Source: Pomphorhynchus laevis (lineage: Eukaryota; Acanthocephala; Palaeacanthocephala; Echinorhynchida; Pomphorhynchidae). Taken from it: a stretch of 64,000 nucleotides of DNA. Below are positions 59,396 to 64,000 of this stretch, in pieces. A program made the translations under genes and the position numbers. Within the stretch, counting starts at the first letter, position 1. Each line of letters starts with the position of its first letter. Under the pieces are notes generated by a model. The model made no database searches. It saw nothing but the letters and a program-made list of their open reading frames with translations, and was not told the origin of the DNA. The stretch is taken from the NCBI GenBank assembly GCA_012934845.2, contig WNNJ02000004.1, forward strand, positions 62,001 through 126,000, in the 5' to 3' direction.

Positions 59396-61139
59396 AAAAA
59401 GTCTTGTTTTTGATAAATTTTACTCATTTGTCATGTTTGAAAAATGTGATAAAATGTGTTTCTTGTGGATTCTTATTTTCGAAAGAAGACAGTAGCTTAA
59501 AATATCGTATTACAACATCTGATATTATTGTTAAGTTAAAAGCTGCTATGTTCCTTAAAAACGGATGTTCTAAATAGCGATCTTATACAGCTATATTATA
59601 CTTACAAGAAATTCAAAGGTATTCGTATGAATTCTATTTCAATATTCTTAAAACTTGTATTTTGGCTTGATTTTTGTGTTTCAAATGTAAGAAAGTATTT
59701 TCGTAAATTTAAGTTGAGGATAAGACAGCGTTATAAAATATACGATAACAGATTGACACAATATTATAGAGTTGAGTACCACATTATTCGTTAGAGCAAA
59801 CAACTAAATTTCATATATCTAAATAATTTAATATATTCTAAATATGTTTATTTTGATTTAATTCTAAATTTGCTTTACTTTGACTCTAATTTTAACGATT
59901 AGGACGAATTATGTTATTTCAATTAGGTTATTTTACAGTTTTAATTGTAAATAATCAATACATATGTAAGAACATCTTAGATTTCTGTGTCTATTAAATT
60001 AATTTATACAATGTAAGGAAATGTACTCCAGATTTTTTAAACAACTATTATACACAAATATCTAATTATTGCATACACATGTAATGACATATTAAAATAT
60101 TTGCTGTATATCATGGATATATTTTAGGTTGTGTCGAAATACCGCATGTATTTTGATAATTTTAACAAAATATTTAAACGCTATACTTCCTATAAGCAAA
60201 TCTAGTCACACTGAATTTAATCTGAATTTTTAGCTTAATCAACATTAATTAGCTCTCAAATAAGCTAATAGCTGATATTTTCAGCTTTATCTTGACATCT
60301 ATTTAATCAAGTAAATTTGATATGAACGTTATCATTTAAAATAAAGCTTAATTCTAATTTTTAGCCGTTTAGATATTTGAATTCGCGAGTTTTCAACTGT
60401 TATCTTCAAAAATATCGACTTTAAATGTTTACGCCAAACTTAAAATGCTAAATTTTATGATTACGCAATTTCAAGAAACGAACTTTTAATGTTCTGATAA
60501 TTGTAAAACCGGATTCTAATTCGTCAATACAGTGGAAAATTTTAGATTTCAATTGAATTTTGAAGTCAAACATATTTTTTAAATCATGCTTTATATTCCA
60601 TAGCGTTTTGTAAATAATATATTCGATAAACAAATTCGATAACGTTTAAAAGTTTAACAAAATGAAATGAATTTTCATATTTCTTTAATAAAGAAATATG
60701 AAAAATATGAAATTTTTTTATTTCTTTACCACCATTATTAATTTAATGATGTGCCTTAAACAAATTTTTACAATTTTATAATTTTATTTCTTACGTTTTA
60801 TGTTTCGAGAGCTTGCATTTCTTTTAGTCTAAAGTCTTAATAATTAATTTAAGCCTTTACATAGAAAATATTATATTCTTTATACTAAATATTTTGATTT
60901 CTTTGATAAAGTTGTATTATTTGTTGCGTTCCAATTTTTCATTTACTTTAAAATTAAATAAAAAATTGTCACAACATAGAATTGACAAGTATTACTGTAT
61001 TCGAATAGTCGACGCGAACATTCAAATTGAATGATGTTATGAATTGTTGTGAAGAATGATTAGCAACTCTTATCGTAATTTAGCAATTTAAAGAATATCG
61101 TTGTAGCAATTTAAAGAATCGTTTTATCAATTTAATAAT
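59396..61139. other. AT-rich stretch, no recognised gene
   Basis: Only simple AT-rich sequence and a palindrome at about 60676-60700 (ATATTTCTTTA arms). The short minus frame at 60448-60633 matches nothing known. Confidence 0.45.
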
Positions 61140-61655
61140 GTTGAGTCGTGGAATATGGGCCGAAACCTGATAACATAGCAGTTCCTTCTGATGACCTCTA
61201 ATCCTTATTCTGATACATCGTATTTTATTTATTAGTCAATTTATAAAAATGACGTTTATTTTAAATTTCAATTTTTTATTTTAACTTTATTTAAATATTA
61301 ATTGTATAAAATCTTATATAATCATTTATTATGATTATAATATTATAATAATTTTATAATTATTTATATTAGTATTTAACAAAATATTTTTAAAAATATA
61401 AAATTTACAATTTATAAATCAACAAAATATTATTAAAAATTTATTTAAACTATTAAGCGAAAATTTTTTATGGATAGATAATAAACTTTATGTATTGTAT
61501 TAGAATTAGGTACACTAATAATGGATCATTACAGCTATTTACAATTTAAATTTTAACTTGATATAAATTATATAAATCTTATATAATTATTTATTATTTA
61601 TCATTATTTTTAATTTATAAATGATATAAAATATGTAGACTCAGTGATCTGATCT
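61140..61655 (+). mobile_element. Penelope-like retroelement, copy 3 (flank and ORF end)
   Basis: In plus orientation: the GGGCCGAAACCTGATAACAT block (61154-61173), the last codons of the RT frame (ENFLWIDNK, near 61458-61487), and the end sequence GTAGACTCAGTGATCTGAT near 61630-61648. A second copy of the block lies at 61805-61890. Confidence 0.6.
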
Positions 61656-61710
61656 AATATTATGAATTTAATATGTAAAATATAATGTATTCTGACTATT
61701 CCTATATTCT

Positions 61711-61795
61711 GATATCACCAGGCCATATTCTGATATGGCCTGGTGATATCAGGATATATATCACCAGGCCATATTCTAAAATGGCCTGGTGATAT
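61711..61795. repeat. Two adjacent perfect hairpins
   Basis: GATATCACCAGGCCAT pairs with ATGGCCTGGTGATATC (61711-61750); ATATCACCAGGCCAT pairs with ATGGCCTGGTGATAT (61757-61795). A third half copy is at 61905-61950. Confidence 0.9.
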
Positions 61796-61895
61796 GAGGA
61801 TATATGTTGGGTCGAGAAATAAGAGCCGAAACATGATAACATAGTAGTTTCTTCTGATGACCTCTAATCCTTATTCTGATTCATCGTCTGTTATT

Positions 61896-64000
61896 TATTC
61901 TGATTCAGGCCATATTCTGAAATTATCTGACCACATTCTGATATGGCCTGGTAAAATAATATGTTTTCACTCTCAGTGAACTGGTATTAACAACATTAAA
62001 ACTTTGTAGAAAACTCCATTTAAATAATTTTAAATTAACTTTTAAAATTATTTTTAAATCTCTTTTCTTATACATTGTCAGTGCCCTTATTTATTTCGAA
62101 AATGAATTTTCTTCAAAATTATTTATTTTTGTGTTGACTTTTAATATCAAACCGTCTAAGTTGTATTATAGCAAATCTCATATTTTACATATAATAAATC
62201 TCATGTTTTATCTAATATTTTATCTGAATATTAATAAACTGATTTTTTTCAGTTCTTAGAATCTTTCAATTTATAATAAATTTTTTATAATATTTAATAT
62301 AATTAATTTTAGTCTTAATTTAATAATTAAATTATAATATTGAATGATCATATTATAATATGATTATAATTGATTATGATTAGTTTGTTTATATTTAAGT
62401 AAATTTTATTGTTTTCAATATTTAATAGTCTTTTATTATTTATATTTAATATTATTATCTAACGTGTAATTGAATAGCCCGTCCCGATAATTTATAATAA
62501 ATCATTTATTTCTGATGATATTTTACCTTTATAAGAACATAATTTTCTTCTTTGATGTATTGCATTGATTATTAAGGGTGACAATTGTTTAGTACGGCAT
62601 TTTCATTTTTGCAACTCGGATAGATACATCATAGTGTAAACTCATTGCTTGAACATCTATGTGCCATAAACTTCAACGCATTATGAACGTGTCCATTAAG
62701 TAGGTCGAAAATTATATAAATATTACGCCTAATCAATTTACGATAATCTCATGGGGTCATCGTTTGGTCGTTAAGTGAATAGCAGCGATCCGTTCAATTT
62801 ATAATTAGTAAACTTCCAAAGATTTCGTGGTCACTCATTAAAGCAACGAATCGGTGATCTAGATGATGTCTATACGGTCGTGCTGCTGTGCTCATTAAAT
62901 TCGTAAGCGAATCTTCGCGATATTGCTGATTTAAGAATAACACTGATTCAAGATATTGCTGATTAAATATCTTAGGACACATCGAACTCATGTGGTCATT
63001 CACTATGTATATGTCATCACAGAGTGATTCAAATTAGAACTGTGAAATTTCAACAACGCATAATTGAATCAAATGAATCAAAGACAGCAGAAAAAATTAA
63101 CATTAAATTAAGCGAAGCAAAATGTAATTATTAAAACCTTTTTTTATTATTTTTAATATCTAATGAGTCATAATATCAATAATAATGGAAAAATGTTTCT
63201 ATTACGTAAACATTTTACTTGTATATTTAATGTAAACTAATCTTTTTTATATTTAACTTATTTATAATTAGAATTTATAAATAGGTTGAAGCAAATTGCT
63301 ATTTAGTTAATATATTAATTATGCAATTGGAAGTTTCATTTTATTAATTAAGAGTAGATGCTTTATTCGTCAATTTGATAGAAAGTTAAAAATTCGAAAC
63401 AAATACTTTAAAGATTTCTAAATTCAGAAACATCTACTGAATATGCAATTATCATTTGTAAAATGAATTTTTTAAACAATAAAATAAAATAATATTGAAT
63501 GTTATACTATTTAGAAACGTAGAAGGCTTTTATACCTTTTTATTGATAAAAAGATGTCTACTTTCTAAGTAGAAACAACTGAAGTCTGATGTATTTTAAT
63601 TCAGATATTTAATCCCGTTTTTTAACAGCTTGATGCCTAAAAACATGATTTATTTTAATCAGCAAGCGATCATTTCGGATAAACAGGTTTAATCCCATGT
63701 TATACGCAATTTTAATTTATGAAAATAAGGGTCCCGACAATCGAAAGTGTAAGTATTCTTCTTAACCAATATTACGTATCTTGTTTTGTAACAAGGTATA
63801 ATTTTATAATCGATTAAATAGTTGTCGGTATTCAAATTGCATTCAAATTTTATATTTGTTGACAAACGAATTCCCAATAAATGAGAATGTTAGCTTGAAT
63901 ACTTAGATGATATGTTTAACTACCGAAGGCGATTGGTGGTATCACTTATTAGAATAAATTTTATAATTAAAATATTTTTAATGTTCAAATGTTTACACAT
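61896..64000. other. AT-rich stretch, no recognised gene
   Basis: The small open frames at 62794-63003 and 63689-63877 (minus) have no recognised family. Otherwise AT-rich sequence. Confidence 0.4.

Noticed and set aside
1-64000. CRISPR arrays, prokaryotic operons or defence systems
   Set aside because: No regularly spaced repeats and no prokaryotic gene organisation; the host genes are spliced and animal-like.

Overview
The window is AT-rich animal DNA. The evidence for an animal is an intact, spliced SEC22-type R-SNARE gene, an intact ZC3H15/DFRP1-type gene, a diverged spliced ALDH4A1-type gene, fragments of 18S rDNA, and a large load of LINEs and other retroelements. Three of the four introns in the SEC22 gene are only 43 to 54 bp. 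The species cannot be named from the sequence; an AT-rich, repeat-rich invertebrate is the best reading.

Layout. 1-7 kb: a two-exon gene on the minus strand (1106-6925) that reads as a delta-1-pyrroline-5-carboxylate dehydrogenase relative with an open 549-codon frame but without the catalytic residues. Its 4.2-kb intron holds two decayed LINEs and two tandem arrays. 8.4-9.3 kb, 58.2-59.4 kb and 61.1-61.7 kb: three copies of one Penelope-like reverse-transcriptase element with shared flanks. 10.9-11.5, 13.6-13.9 and 24.3-24.7 kb: three long fold-back elements, one with hammerhead-like ribozyme cores in both arms. 11.9-16.6 kb: the SEC22 gene, five exons on the minus strand, with a perfect 231-bp tandem duplication across the 3' splice site of exon 4. 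17.4-24.0 kb: a broken Ty3/gypsy-type LTR fossil with unusually short (75 bp) LTRs, split by a near full-length L2-like LINE.

25-58 kb is mostly LINE debris. One family, called LINE-A here (L2/CR1 group), accounts for at least 16 pieces in both orientations, nested into each other and into at least four other LINE families. Inside this region lie a head-to-head pair of diverged 18S rDNA ends (31.3-31.7 kb), a probable tRNA-derived SINE with a perfect hairpin (35.7-36.0 kb), and the ZC3H15 gene (37.15-38.29 kb). 59.4-64 kb is AT-rich with no gene that I can recognise.

The three host genes have unrelated jobs (mitochondrial proline breakdown or a derived role, ER-Golgi fusion, translation GTPase cofactor) and do not form a functional cluster. 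The main biology here is retroelement behaviour: LINE-A leaves target duplications of about 70-78 bp, has a 3'-end hairpin kept by paired base changes, and made one chimeric insertion carrying a perfect 298-bp copy of nearby DNA.
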